Part shown: positions 1 to 5,572 of the stretch, piece by piece | How positions within the stretch are numbered: the first letter of the stretch is position 1 | Layout: every line of letters starts with the position of its first letter | From: Hydrogenophaga sp. | Lineage (GTDB): Bacteria > Pseudomonadota > Gammaproteobacteria > Burkholderiales > Burkholderiaceae | Length of the DNA stretch: 5,572 bases | Reading direction: 5' to 3' | NCBI GenBank assembly: GCA_025458545.1 | Contig: JALOSH010000184.1 | Span: 1 to 5,572 of the forward strand | Program-made: the position numbers and the translations under genes | The notes under the pieces: generated by a model | Told to the model about the DNA's origin: nothing | Databases searched by the model: none | The model's input: only the letters and a program-made list of their open reading frames with translations

Positions 1-635
1 CGGCCGACCGCAAGGGGCAGGTGCAGCTCATCGACGCCAGCGGCTTCTGGCAGAAGATGCGCAAGAGCCTGGGCAGCAAGCGCAAGGAGATGAGCGACGC
101 GCACATCGCCACCGTCACGCGGCTGTTCGGCGACTTCACCGAGGCCGAGCTGATCAGCGTGCTGGATGCCGACGGCCAGCCGATGGGCGAGCCGAGGCTG
201 GTGACCGGCACCGACGACGACCCGCGCCCGCCCGAGGGCGGACGGCTCAAGCGCGTGCCGATCTCGCGCATCTTCGACAACCGCGATTTCGGCTACACCA
301 CCATCACGGTCGAGCGTCCGCTGCGCGACGACAAGGGCCAGCCGGTGCTGGGCACCAAGGGCAAGCAGAAGGGCAAGCCGCAGCCCGACAGCGCGCTGCG
401 CGACACCGAGAACGTGCCGTTGACGGACGACATTGGCGCCTACTTCCAGCGCGAGGTGCTGCCGCACGCGCCGGATGCGTGGATCGACGACGAGAAGAGC
501 AAGGTGGGCTACGAGATTCCGTTCAACCGGCACTTCTACGTGTTCGAGCCGCCGCGGAGCCTGCAGGCGATCGATGAGGAGTTGAAGGCCGTGTCGGCGC
601 GGATCGTGGCGATGTTGGGGGAGTTGGCGGAGTGA
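1..635 (+). CDS. hsdM: HsdM, Type I restriction-modification DNA methyltransferase subunit (3' end only)
   Basis: This is the C-terminal 210 residues of the adenine-N6 methyltransferase subunit, which works with HsdS to methylate host DNA and with HsdR in the restriction complex. The reading frame is open from base 3 to the left edge, so the gene continues upstream and the GTG at 21 is not a real start. What is visible is the family's C-terminal half: the block KGQVQLIDAS..FWQKMRKSLGSKRKEMSD (about bases 15-100), then GYEIPFNRHFY near 508-540, then a closing helical stretch starting EPPRSLQAIDEELKAV. These are recurrent in HsdM of the EcoR124I-like branch (from memory of the family). The SAM-binding motif and the NPPF catalytic motif lie off the window and cannot be judged. 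The protein appears to end normally at TGA 633-635. That stop overlaps a GTG at 632, and hsdS follows within 16 nt, consistent with one operon. Confidence 0.95.
   Translation, partial: ADRKGQVQLIDASGFWQKMRKSLGSKRKEMSDAHIATVTRLFGDFTEAELISVLDADGQPMGEPRLVTGTDDDPRPPEGGRLKRVPISRIFDNRDFGYTTITVERPLRDDKGQPVLGTKGKQKGKPQPDSALRDTENVPLTDDIGAYFQREVLPHAPDAWIDDEKSKVGYEIPFNRHFYVFEPPRSLQAIDEELKAVSARIVAMLGELAE
617..634 (+). promoter_or_regulatory. Strong ribosome-binding site with GTG overlapping the hsdM stop, out of frame with HsdS
   Basis: GGGGGAG at 617-623 lies 8 nt before a GTG at 632-634 that overlaps the hsdM stop as GTGA. This is a typical coupled-start arrangement. The GTG frame begins V-R-L-R-V-A-G, which looks like the short start of many HsdS proteins, but it stops at TAG 767-769 after 45 codons. 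The HsdS body is in another frame, whose first ATG is at 652. That ATG has only a weak candidate Shine-Dalgarno (GTGAGG, 632-637) at a long 14-nt spacing. Either the GTG is the ancestral hsdS start, now separated by a frameshift, or ribosomes loading here reach ATG 652 by re-initiation. Confidence 0.5.
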
Positions 636-651
636 GGCTGCGAGTCGCCGG

Positions 652-1905
652 ATGTTCGCCGTCCGCAGCGAACCCGCCCGAGCGGACGACAGAGTGCTCA
701 CGGCATCACAGAAGTACGGCGTCGTTTATCAGAGTGACTTCGTGGCGATGGAGGGTCGTCGAGTCGTAGAGGTCATCCTGGGCATCGATAGCCTCAAGCA
801 CGTAGAGCCGAACGACTTCATCATCAGTATGCGAAGCTTCCAGGGCGGCATTGAGTGGTGCAAGTTGCGGGGTTCGACCAGTTTCCACTACGTGATGCTT
901 CGGCCGGTCAAGAACGTCTGGCCTCCCTTCTTCGCACATGTACTCAAGTCATCCGCCTACATTCAGGCCCTGCGACGGACGACCGATCTCATTCGTGACG
1001 GCCAAGAACTTCGCTTCTCCAACTTTGCGCAGGTTGACCTGCCGGTCGTCCCATTGGAAGAGCAGAAGATCATCGCCTCCTTCCTTGACCGCGAAACCGC
1101 CAAGATCGATGCGCTGATCGCGGAGCAGGAGAAGCTCATCGCCCTGCTGGCCGAGAAGCGCCAGGCCACCGTCTCCCACGCCGTCACCCGCGGCCTCGAT
1201 CCTGCGGCGCCGCTGAAGGACTCGGGCGCGCCATGGATTGGCGAGGTTCCTTCGCATTGGGAGGTGGCGCCGCTCAAGCGCTTCTGGAGCGTTACCGACT
1301 GCAAGCACCTGACTGCCGAATTCGTCGACGACGGCTATCCGATTGCGAGCATCCGAGAAGTTCAGTCCCGGTATGTCGCGCTCAATGAAGCCAAGCGAAC
1401 GACAGAGCACTTCTACGCGCAATTGATCGAGGGTGATCGCAAGCCGCTACCAGGCGATCTCATCTTCAGTCGAAACGCCACTGTGGGCGAGGTTGCGCAG
1501 GTCACGGGAGATCATCCGGCCTTTGCCATGGGTCAGGATGTCTGCCTCCTGCGTCGCCGAGACACCAGCGCCTCAGCCGACTACCTGCAAGATGTGATCC
1601 GATCAGGCGTGGTCATCGAGCAGCTCAAGAACATCATGGTCGGTTCGACATTCAAGCGCGTGAATGTGGAAGAGATCCGATGCTTGACCGTGCCGATGCC
1701 GCCTCCTGATGAGCAACGCCGAATCGCACAGTTCCTGAAGGCCGAGGTCTTGAGATTCGAAAGCATCGAGCAAGATGCTGGTCGCTCGATCAACCTCCTC
1801 CGCGAACGCCGCGCTGCCCTCATCACCGCCGCCGTCACCGGCCAGATTGACGTCCGCAGCGCCGTGCAGGTCACCGACTCCCCCATGGCAAACCTCGCCG
1901 CCTGA
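652..1905 (+). CDS. hsdS: HsdS, Type I restriction-modification specificity subunit
   Basis: DNA-specificity subunit of the Type I complex: each of two target-recognition domains (TRDs) reads one half of a bipartite DNA site, and helical conserved regions set the spacer and bind HsdM. At 417 residues it has the usual two-TRD size. TRD1 covers about residues 1-133. The first conserved region starts at PLEEQ (134-138) and runs through a long helix rich in Ala, Leu and Glu to about 180. TRD2 starts at DSGAPWIGEVPSHW (from 190) and contains ATVGEVAQV and the MVGSTFKRVNVEEI block. The second conserved region starts at PPPDEQ (D353) and ends with AAVTGQIDVRS. The two conserved regions repeat each other, but TRD1 has no counterpart of the DSGAPW...W module that precedes TRD2, so the N-terminus may be short. 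ATG 652 is the only start in this frame after the TGA at 583, and it has a weak ribosome-binding site. The TRDs are markedly lower in GC than the conserved regions. The recognition sequence cannot be predicted by eye. Confidence 0.93.
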   Translation: MFAVRSEPARADDRVLTASQKYGVVYQSDFVAMEGRRVVEVILGIDSLKHVEPNDFIISMRSFQGGIEWCKLRGSTSFHYVMLRPVKNVWPPFFAHVLKSSAYIQALRRTTDLIRDGQELRFSNFAQVDLPVVPLEEQKIIASFLDRETAKIDALIAEQEKLIALLAEKRQATVSHAVTRGLDPAAPLKDSGAPWIGEVPSHWEVAPLKRFWSVTDCKHLTAEFVDDGYPIASIREVQSRYVALNEAKRTTEHFYAQLIEGDRKPLPGDLIFSRNATVGEVAQVTGDHPAFAMGQDVCLLRRRDTSASADYLQDVIRSGVVIEQLKNIMVGSTFKRVNVEEIRCLTVPMPPPDEQRRIAQFLKAEVLRFESIEQDAGRSINLLRERRAALITAAVTGQIDVRSAVQVTDSPMANLAA

Positions 1906-1934
1906 AGCCCCGATCGGCCGGGCATCGCCTGAAC

Positions 1935-1972
1935 AAAAAGTCTTGGCGTTCGCCGTTTCGGGCAAAAAAGTC
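1935..1972 (+). repeat. Pair of AAAAAGTC repeats 30 bp apart
   Basis: AAAAAGTC occurs at 1935-1942 and again at 1965-1972, each preceded by C or CA within a short A run. The first copy, read with its following TT, is nearly complementary to both AAGATTTTT cores of the 13-nt repeat (1982-1990 and 2100-2108). The gap therefore holds an alternating set of related direct and inverted units. The units are short, so the significance is uncertain. Confidence 0.4.
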
Positions 1973-1978
1973 GGCCCG

Positions 1979-1991
1979 CTGAAGATTTTTC
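1979..1991 (+). repeat. 13-nt direct repeat, copy 1 (CTGAAGATTTTTC)
   Basis: Exact 13-nt match to a second copy at 2097-2109, 118 bp downstream. Both copies are followed by GC-rich sequence built from CGG and GGCC (CGGCCGGC here, GGCCCGGCC at the second copy). The AAGATTTTT core at 1982-1990 is also an imperfect inverted match to AAAAAGTCTT at 1935-1944, nine pairs with one bulged G at 1940. This could be a fragment of a dispersed intergenic repeat, a regulatory site, or coincidence. Confidence 0.6.
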
Positions 1992-2096
1992 CGGCCGGCG
2001 CCGGGCTTCGCCGCGACCGGGCGCCTCCGGTGCGGTGCGGGCGGGAATGAAAAAAACATCGCCCACCTGGCCACATCTGGCAATAATTCTGTCGCT

Positions 2097-2109
2097 CTGA
2101 AGATTTTTC
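2097..2109 (+). repeat. 13-nt direct repeat, copy 2 (CTGAAGATTTTTC), just upstream of fic
   Basis: Second exact copy of the element at 1979-1991. It ends 22 nt before the fic ATG, so it would lie in or near the 5' leader of a fic transcript. The position is compatible with an operator or leader role, but nothing in the sequence proves one. Confidence 0.6.
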
Positions 2110-2131
2110 GGCCCGGCCAGGCCGTTCTGAC

Positions 2132-3631
2132 ATGTCCGAAGTCGGCTACGCCTGGATCCAGACCGCCCTCGGCGCCCCGGACTTCCTGGGCGCGGCGCGG
2201 GCCCGGCTGGCGCCCGTCAGTCGCATCGACCGGCTGGCCGACGGCACGCTGGGGGTGCCCCACAAGCTGGCGCCCGAGCCCACGCTGCTGCACCACGCGC
2301 TGTTTGCCCTGAAGCACGAAGGCGTGCGGCTCGACCTGCTGTGCGGCGCGCTGCAGGCCCTGCCGCCGGCGGCGCTGGCGGCCCACGTGGCGGCCAGCCC
2401 CAACAGCGTGTACGGTCGCAAGCTGGGCCACCTGTGGGAGCGGCTGCACCGGCAACGCCTGCCTGGCCTGACGGACTTCCGCGTGGCCTCGGCCTACGCG
2501 CCGCTGTTCGACCCACAGACCTGCTTCGTGGGCCCCGCCCGGCGCGACGCCCGCTGGCGCATCGAGTTCAACGGCCTGGGCGACCTCGCCTTCTGCCCCC
2601 TGGTGCGCAAGACGCCCGAGCTGATGGCGCGCGTGGGGCAGGACATCCTCGGCCAGGCCCAGGCCTTTGCAAAGACCGTGGGCCCCGCCCTGCTGGAGCG
2701 CGCCCTGGCCTGGGCCTACCTGAGCGAGACCGAGGGCTCGTTCGCCATCGAAGGCGAGGCCCCCAGCCACGACAAGGCCAGCCGGTTTGCAGCCCTGCTG
2801 CGCCAGGCGCACGAACGGCGCCCGCTCACCGAAGAGCTGCTGGTGCAGTGGCAGAACGCGGCCGTGGCCAACCCGCTGGACCAGGCGGTGCAGTTCCGCA
2901 CCGAGCAGAACCGGCTGCAGCGCGACGTGCCCGGGGCGGCCGGCGTGACCTACGTGCCGCCCGCCCCCGAGCTGGCGGTGGAGCTGATGCAGGGGCTGAT
3001 GCGGCTGGCCAACCAGCGCCCGCCCACGCTGGATGCGCTGGTGCACGCGGCCGTGGTGTCGTTTGCCTTCGTGTTCATTCATCCGTTCATGGACGGCAAC
3101 GGGCGCCTGTCGCGCTTTCTCATCCACCACTGCCTGGGCCAGTCGGGCCTGCTGCCGCCGCAGTTCCTGCTGCCCGTCTCGGTGGCCATGAAGAAGCACG
3201 AGGCGCAGTACCTTCAGGCACTGACATCGTTCAGCAAGCCGGCCCGTGCACTGTGCCAGGTGACGTGGGCGGGCGACGAGCACTACACCTACGACTGGGC
3301 GACTGGCGCCGACCGGTGGTTCCGGTTCATGGACCTGACCGAGGCCGCGACCTTCACGCTCGACATGGCGGCCGCCTCGCTGGACACGCACATGCGACAG
3401 GAGGTGTCATTTCTGGGCCTGTTCGACGACGTGAAGCGTCACATCGACGCGCGCCACGACCTGCGCGGCAGCGACCTGGCCACGCTCATCGTGACCATCT
3501 TCCAGAACGGGGGCACCTTGTCGCAGAACCGCCGAAAGCGCTTTGCCGACCGCGTGCCGCCGCACGTGCTGGATGCCGTGGAGGCCGCAGTGAGCCGCGC
3601 GATGCAAGGGGAATCCCTGGACGACGACTGA
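2132..3631 (+). CDS. Fic-domain protein (probable AMP-transferase) embedded in the hsd locus
   Basis: Fic enzymes transfer AMP (or another nucleotide or phosphate group) to a protein hydroxyl. Many act as toxins, and the target here is unknown. This 499-residue protein has the full active-site signature HPFMDGNGRLSR with catalytic His317 and a final Arg328. It is preceded by the usual substrate-flap/YVPP region (QFRTEQNRL from 254, YVPP at 274-277). An autoinhibitory motif of the form [S/T]xxxE[G/N] is present on the N-terminal side as SFAIEG (Ser203, Glu207, Gly208), which fits a class II, self-inhibited Fic and explains why no antitoxin gene is visible. Residues 1-190 form an N-terminal region I cannot assign. 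The C-terminal 60-70 residues (DLATLIVTIFQNGG..LSQNRRKR) look like a winged-helix-type tail. No signal peptide or membrane segment is seen, so it is probably cytoplasmic. It follows hsdS after a 226-bp gap and is 57 nt and in frame upstream of hsdR. Related long Fic proteins occur in other Type I loci (family recall). The start ATG 2132 has a weak ribosome-binding site. Confidence 0.92.
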   Translation: MSEVGYAWIQTALGAPDFLGAARARLAPVSRIDRLADGTLGVPHKLAPEPTLLHHALFALKHEGVRLDLLCGALQALPPAALAAHVAASPNSVYGRKLGHLWERLHRQRLPGLTDFRVASAYAPLFDPQTCFVGPARRDARWRIEFNGLGDLAFCPLVRKTPELMARVGQDILGQAQAFAKTVGPALLERALAWAYLSETEGSFAIEGEAPSHDKASRFAALLRQAHERRPLTEELLVQWQNAAVANPLDQAVQFRTEQNRLQRDVPGAAGVTYVPPAPELAVELMQGLMRLANQRPPTLDALVHAAVVSFAFVFIHPFMDGNGRLSRFLIHHCLGQSGLLPPQFLLPVSVAMKKHEAQYLQALTSFSKPARALCQVTWAGDEHYTYDWATGADRWFRFMDLTEAATFTLDMAAASLDTHMRQEVSFLGLFDDVKRHIDARHDLRGSDLATLIVTIFQNGGTLSQNRRKRFADRVPPHVLDAVEAAVSRAMQGESLDDD

Positions 3632-3678
3632 AGCCTGACGGTAATCATCGCGACGCGCCGAGAATCAAGGCCTGCCCC

Positions 3679-3691
3679 GGGAGCTTGCGTG
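3679..3691 (+). promoter_or_regulatory. Ribosome-binding site and GTG start of hsdR
   Basis: GGGAG at 3679-3683 lies 5 nt before GTG 3689-3691. This start gives V-P-S-L-H-Q-E-I-H-F-E, matching the conserved N-terminus of this HsdR family (SLHxEIHFExEIC, from recall). The first in-frame ATG is not until 3821 and would remove this conserved block, so GTG is strongly preferred. No ATG or TTG exists between the fic stop and this GTG in the same frame. Confidence 0.75.
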
Positions 3692-5572
3692 CCCTCTCTG
3701 CATCAGGAAATCCACTTCGAGTCCGAGATCTGCGCCCACCTGTCGCAGCACGGCTGGCTGTACGACGACGGTGCCACCGGCCTCTTCGACACCTCGAGTG
3801 GCCTCTTCGGGCCCGACCTGATGGCCTGGCTGCAAGCGTCGCAGCCCGAGAGCTGGCAGCGCCTGCAGAAAACGCACGGCGCGCAGCTGCCCCAGGTGCT
3901 GGCCGACCGCATCCGCAAGAGCCTGAACGAGCGCGGCACGCTGGAGGTGCTGCGGCGCGGCGTGGAGATGCTGGGCCTGAAGGAGCCGCTGCAGCTGGCG
4001 CAGTTCAAGCCGGCGCTGGGCCTGAACCCCGCCACTCAAGCGCGCTACGAGGCCAACCAACTGCGCGTGCTGCGGCAGGTGCACCACTCGCCCAACCACC
4101 CCAACGACGCGCTCGACCTGGTGCTGTGCCTGAACGGCGTGCCGGTGGCCACGGCCGAACTGAAGTCGAACTTTACCCAGAGCGTGCACGATGCGGTGGA
4201 CCAGTACCGCTTCGACCGCCACCCCAACCCGAAGTCCGCCAAGGGCGGCATGGCCGAGCCGGTGCTGGGCTTCCCCGGCGGCGCGCTGGTGCATTTTGCG
4301 GTGAGCCAGAGCGAGGTGATGATGACCACCCGCCTGGCGGGCCCGGCCACGCGCTTCCTGCCCTTCAACCGCGGCCACCAGGGCGGCGCGGGCAATGCGC
4401 CCAACCCGGAAGGCTTTGCCACGGCTTACCTTTGGGAAGAGGTGTGGGCCCGCGAGAGCTGGCTGGACATCCTTCACCGCTACCTGGTGGGCCAGCGCGA
4501 CGAGAAGAAGCAGCTCAAGGCGGTGATCTTCCCCCGATACCACCAGCTGGACGCCACCCGCAAGCTGGTGGCCGACGTGCTGGAGAACGCGGACAAGGGC
4601 GGCCCCGGCCAGCGCTACCTGATCCAGCACTCCGCCGGCTCGGGCAAGACCAACTCCATCGCCTGGACGGCGCACTTCCTGGCCGACCTGCACAACGCTC
4701 AGCACCAGAAGCTCTTCGACAGCGTGCTGGTGGTGAGCGACCGCAACGTGCTGGACGCGCAGCTGCAGGAAGCGATCTTCGACTTCGAGCGCACCACTGG
4801 TGTGGTGGCCACGATCACCCACGAGTCGGGCAGCAAGAGCGCCCAGCTGGGCCAGGCGCTGAAGGACGGCAAGAAGATCATCGTCTGCACGATCCAGACC
4901 TTCCCGTTTGCGCTGCAGGCCGTGCAGGAGCTGGCGGCCACCGAGGGCAAGCGCTTCGCCGTCATCGCGGATGAAGCCCACAGCTCGCAGACGGGCGAGG
5001 CCGCGGCCAAGCTGAAGCAGCTGCTGTCGGCCGAAGAGTGGGCGGACCTGCAGGACGGTGGCGAAGTGGACACCGAGGCGCTGCTGGCCGCGCAGATGGA
5101 AGCCAAGGCCGCGGGCGGGGCCGCCCAGGGCCTGACCTACGTGGCCTTCACCGCCACCCCCAAGGCCAAGACGCTGGAGCTGTTCGGTCGCCCGGGGCCC
5201 GACGGGCTGCCGCAGCCCTTCCACGTCTATTCCATGCGCCAGGCCATCGAGGAAGGCTTCATCCTCGACGTGCTGCAGAACTACACCAACTACAAGCTGG
5301 CCTTCAAGCTGGCGCACAACGGCAAGGAGGTCGACGAGACGCAGGTGGAGCGCAGCGCGGCGATGAAGGGGGTGATGCAGTGGGTTCGCCTGCACCCCTA
5401 CAACATCGCGCAGAAGGTGCAGGTGGTGGTGGAGCACTACCGCGAGAACGTGCAGCCGCTGCTGAACGGCCAAGCCAAGGCCATGGTGGTGGTGGCCAGC
5501 CGCAAGGAGGCCGTGCGCTGGCAGAAGGCCATGCGCGCCTACATCCAGGGCCGCCACTACCCGCTGGGCGTG
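3689..5572 (+). CDS. hsdR: HsdR, Type I restriction endonuclease/translocase subunit (5' part, runs off the right edge)
   Basis: Restriction subunit: an ATP-driven DNA translocase joined to a nuclease, which pulls in unmethylated DNA and cuts it when complexed with HsdM and HsdS. The 628 visible residues have no stop, so the gene continues beyond the window. The N-terminal nuclease domain shows a PD-(D/E)xK site with Asp143 and ELK (Glu157, Lys159). The 14- and 2-residue spacing is the same as I recall for EcoR124I HsdR (Asp151, Glu165, Lys167). The superfamily 2 helicase motor follows with Walker A SAGSGKT (315-321, Lys320), Walker B/motif II DEAH (428-431), and motif III TATP (488-491). Motifs IV-VI and the C-terminal helical HsdM-contact domain are expected off the window; I recall relatives of roughly 1000 residues or so. 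All visible catalytic residues are intact. It lies 57 nt after fic in the same frame, so it is probably co-transcribed with fic. Confidence 0.95.
   Translation, partial: MPSLHQEIHFESEICAHLSQHGWLYDDGATGLFDTSSGLFGPDLMAWLQASQPESWQRLQKTHGAQLPQVLADRIRKSLNERGTLEVLRRGVEMLGLKEPLQLAQFKPALGLNPATQARYEANQLRVLRQVHHSPNHPNDALDLVLCLNGVPVATAELKSNFTQSVHDAVDQYRFDRHPNPKSAKGGMAEPVLGFPGGALVHFAVSQSEVMMTTRLAGPATRFLPFNRGHQGGAGNAPNPEGFATAYLWEEVWARESWLDILHRYLVGQRDEKKQLKAVIFPRYHQLDATRKLVADVLENADKGGPGQRYLIQHSAGSGKTNSIAWTAHFLADLHNAQHQKLFDSVLVVSDRNVLDAQLQEAIFDFERTTGVVATITHESGSKSAQLGQALKDGKKIIVCTIQTFPFALQAVQELAATEGKRFAVIADEAHSSQTGEAAAKLKQLLSAEEWADLQDGGEVDTEALLAAQMEAKAAGGAAQGLTYVAFTATPKAKTLELFGRPGPDGLPQPFHVYSMRQAIEEGFILDVLQNYTNYKLAFKLAHNGKEVDETQVERSAAMKGVMQWVRLHPYNIAQKVQVVVEHYRENVQPLLNGQAKAMVVVASRKEAVRWQKAMRAYIQGRHYPLGV

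Larger units (their letters stand above)
1906..2131 (+). other. 226-bp gene-free gap between hsdS and fic, with A/T runs and short repeats
   Basis: No credible gene is present. Open frames that cross the gap on either strand lack conserved protein sequence and are extensions of shadow frames. Against a GC-rich background it carries five A or T runs: A5 at 1935-1939, A6 at 1964-1969, T5 at 1986-1990, A8 at 2049-2056 broken only by its flanks, and T5 at 2104-2108. It holds a 13-nt direct repeat, a repeated AAAAAGTC, and small hairpins: CGGGC 1959-1963 with GCCCG 1974-1978, and ACCGG 2016-2020 with CCGGT 2027-2031. It is the only gap in the window large enough for a promoter of fic and hsdR. A -10-like AATAAT lies at 2082-2087, but I see no matching -35. 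The fic start has only a weak AGG (2119-2121) as a ribosome-binding site. No convincing terminator follows hsdS: the CGGGC/GCCCG stem is 7 nt from its T run. Confidence 0.6.

Noticed and set aside
21..23. GTG at 21 as a start of a short gene
   Set aside because: The same frame is open upstream to the window edge and continues the conserved HsdM motif (ADRKGQVQLIDAS), so the CDS is a 5'-truncated fragment of hsdM.
1959..1990. Rho-independent terminator after hsdS
   Set aside because: The CGGGC/GCCCG stem is only 5 bp with a 10-nt loop, and the T run starts 7 nt beyond the stem, which is too far for a standard terminator.
2069..2090. Sigma-54-like promoter (TGGCC..TGGCA) before fic
   Set aside because: The GG-to-GC spacing is 9 rather than 10 nt and the -12 element lacks the TTGC pattern.
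1871..3391. Long - strand open frame (506 codons) across the hsdS end, the gap and fic
   Set aside because: It has shadow-type composition without conserved motifs, and it runs opposite a real gene and through the repeat-bearing gap.
2341..4974. Very long + strand open frame (877 codons) overlapping fic and hsdR
   Set aside because: It is rich in Arg, Ala, Gly and Pro with no recognisable motif, and crosses the fic/hsdR boundary. Both real genes with intact catalytic motifs are in another frame. It is typical of a stop-poor shadow frame in GC-rich DNA.
3665..5557. Long - strand open frame (630 codons) opposite hsdR
   Set aside because: It is rich in His, Leu, Gly, Val and Gln, the pattern produced by reading GC-rich codons in antisense. 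HsdR on the + strand has nuclease, Walker A, DEAH and TATP motifs at correct spacing.
1..5572. CRISPR array, tRNA/rRNA genes, insertion sequence or attachment site
   Set aside because: No regularly spaced repeats, no recognisable RNA gene, no transposase or integrase sequence and no terminal inverted repeats were seen on either strand.

Overview
The window is a slice of a Type I restriction-modification locus with all genes on the + strand: the 3' end of hsdM, a complete hsdS, a complete Fic-domain AMP-transferase gene, and the 5' two-thirds or so of hsdR. The DNA is GC-rich with strong G/C third-position bias. The HsdR and HsdM sequences resemble versions I associate with Burkholderiales (for example Comamonadaceae). 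That host guess is inference from recall, not from a search.

Layout. 1-635: last 210 residues of the methyltransferase subunit HsdM (its catalytic half is off the left edge). 652-1905: specificity subunit HsdS with two target-recognition domains, starting 16 nt after the hsdM stop. The start region is odd: the best ribosome-binding site and a GTG overlapping the hsdM stop lie in a different frame from the HsdS body. 1906-2131: a 226-bp gene-free gap with A/T runs and short direct and inverted repeats. 2132-3631: a 499-residue Fic protein with intact catalytic and autoinhibitory motifs. 3632-3688: a short spacer. 3689-5572: HsdR from a GTG start, with the nuclease and first helicase motifs, running off the right edge.

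How it works together. HsdM and HsdS form the methyltransferase that marks host DNA at the bipartite site read by the two HsdS domains. With HsdR, the same complex translocates and cuts unmodified DNA. The Fic protein sits between the specificity and restriction genes and lies close to hsdR. It is probably a cargo or companion defence/toxin enzyme that adds AMP to an unknown target. Its own inhibitory motif means it needs no separate antitoxin gene. hsdM-hsdS look co-transcribed. fic-hsdR may form a second unit started from the 226-bp gap, although I could not identify a convincing promoter there.

I do not see proof of a wholly undescribed system. The points most worth following are the possible frameshift at the start of hsdS, the Fic insertion in the restriction operon, the repeat-bearing gap, and the GC mosaic of hsdS.
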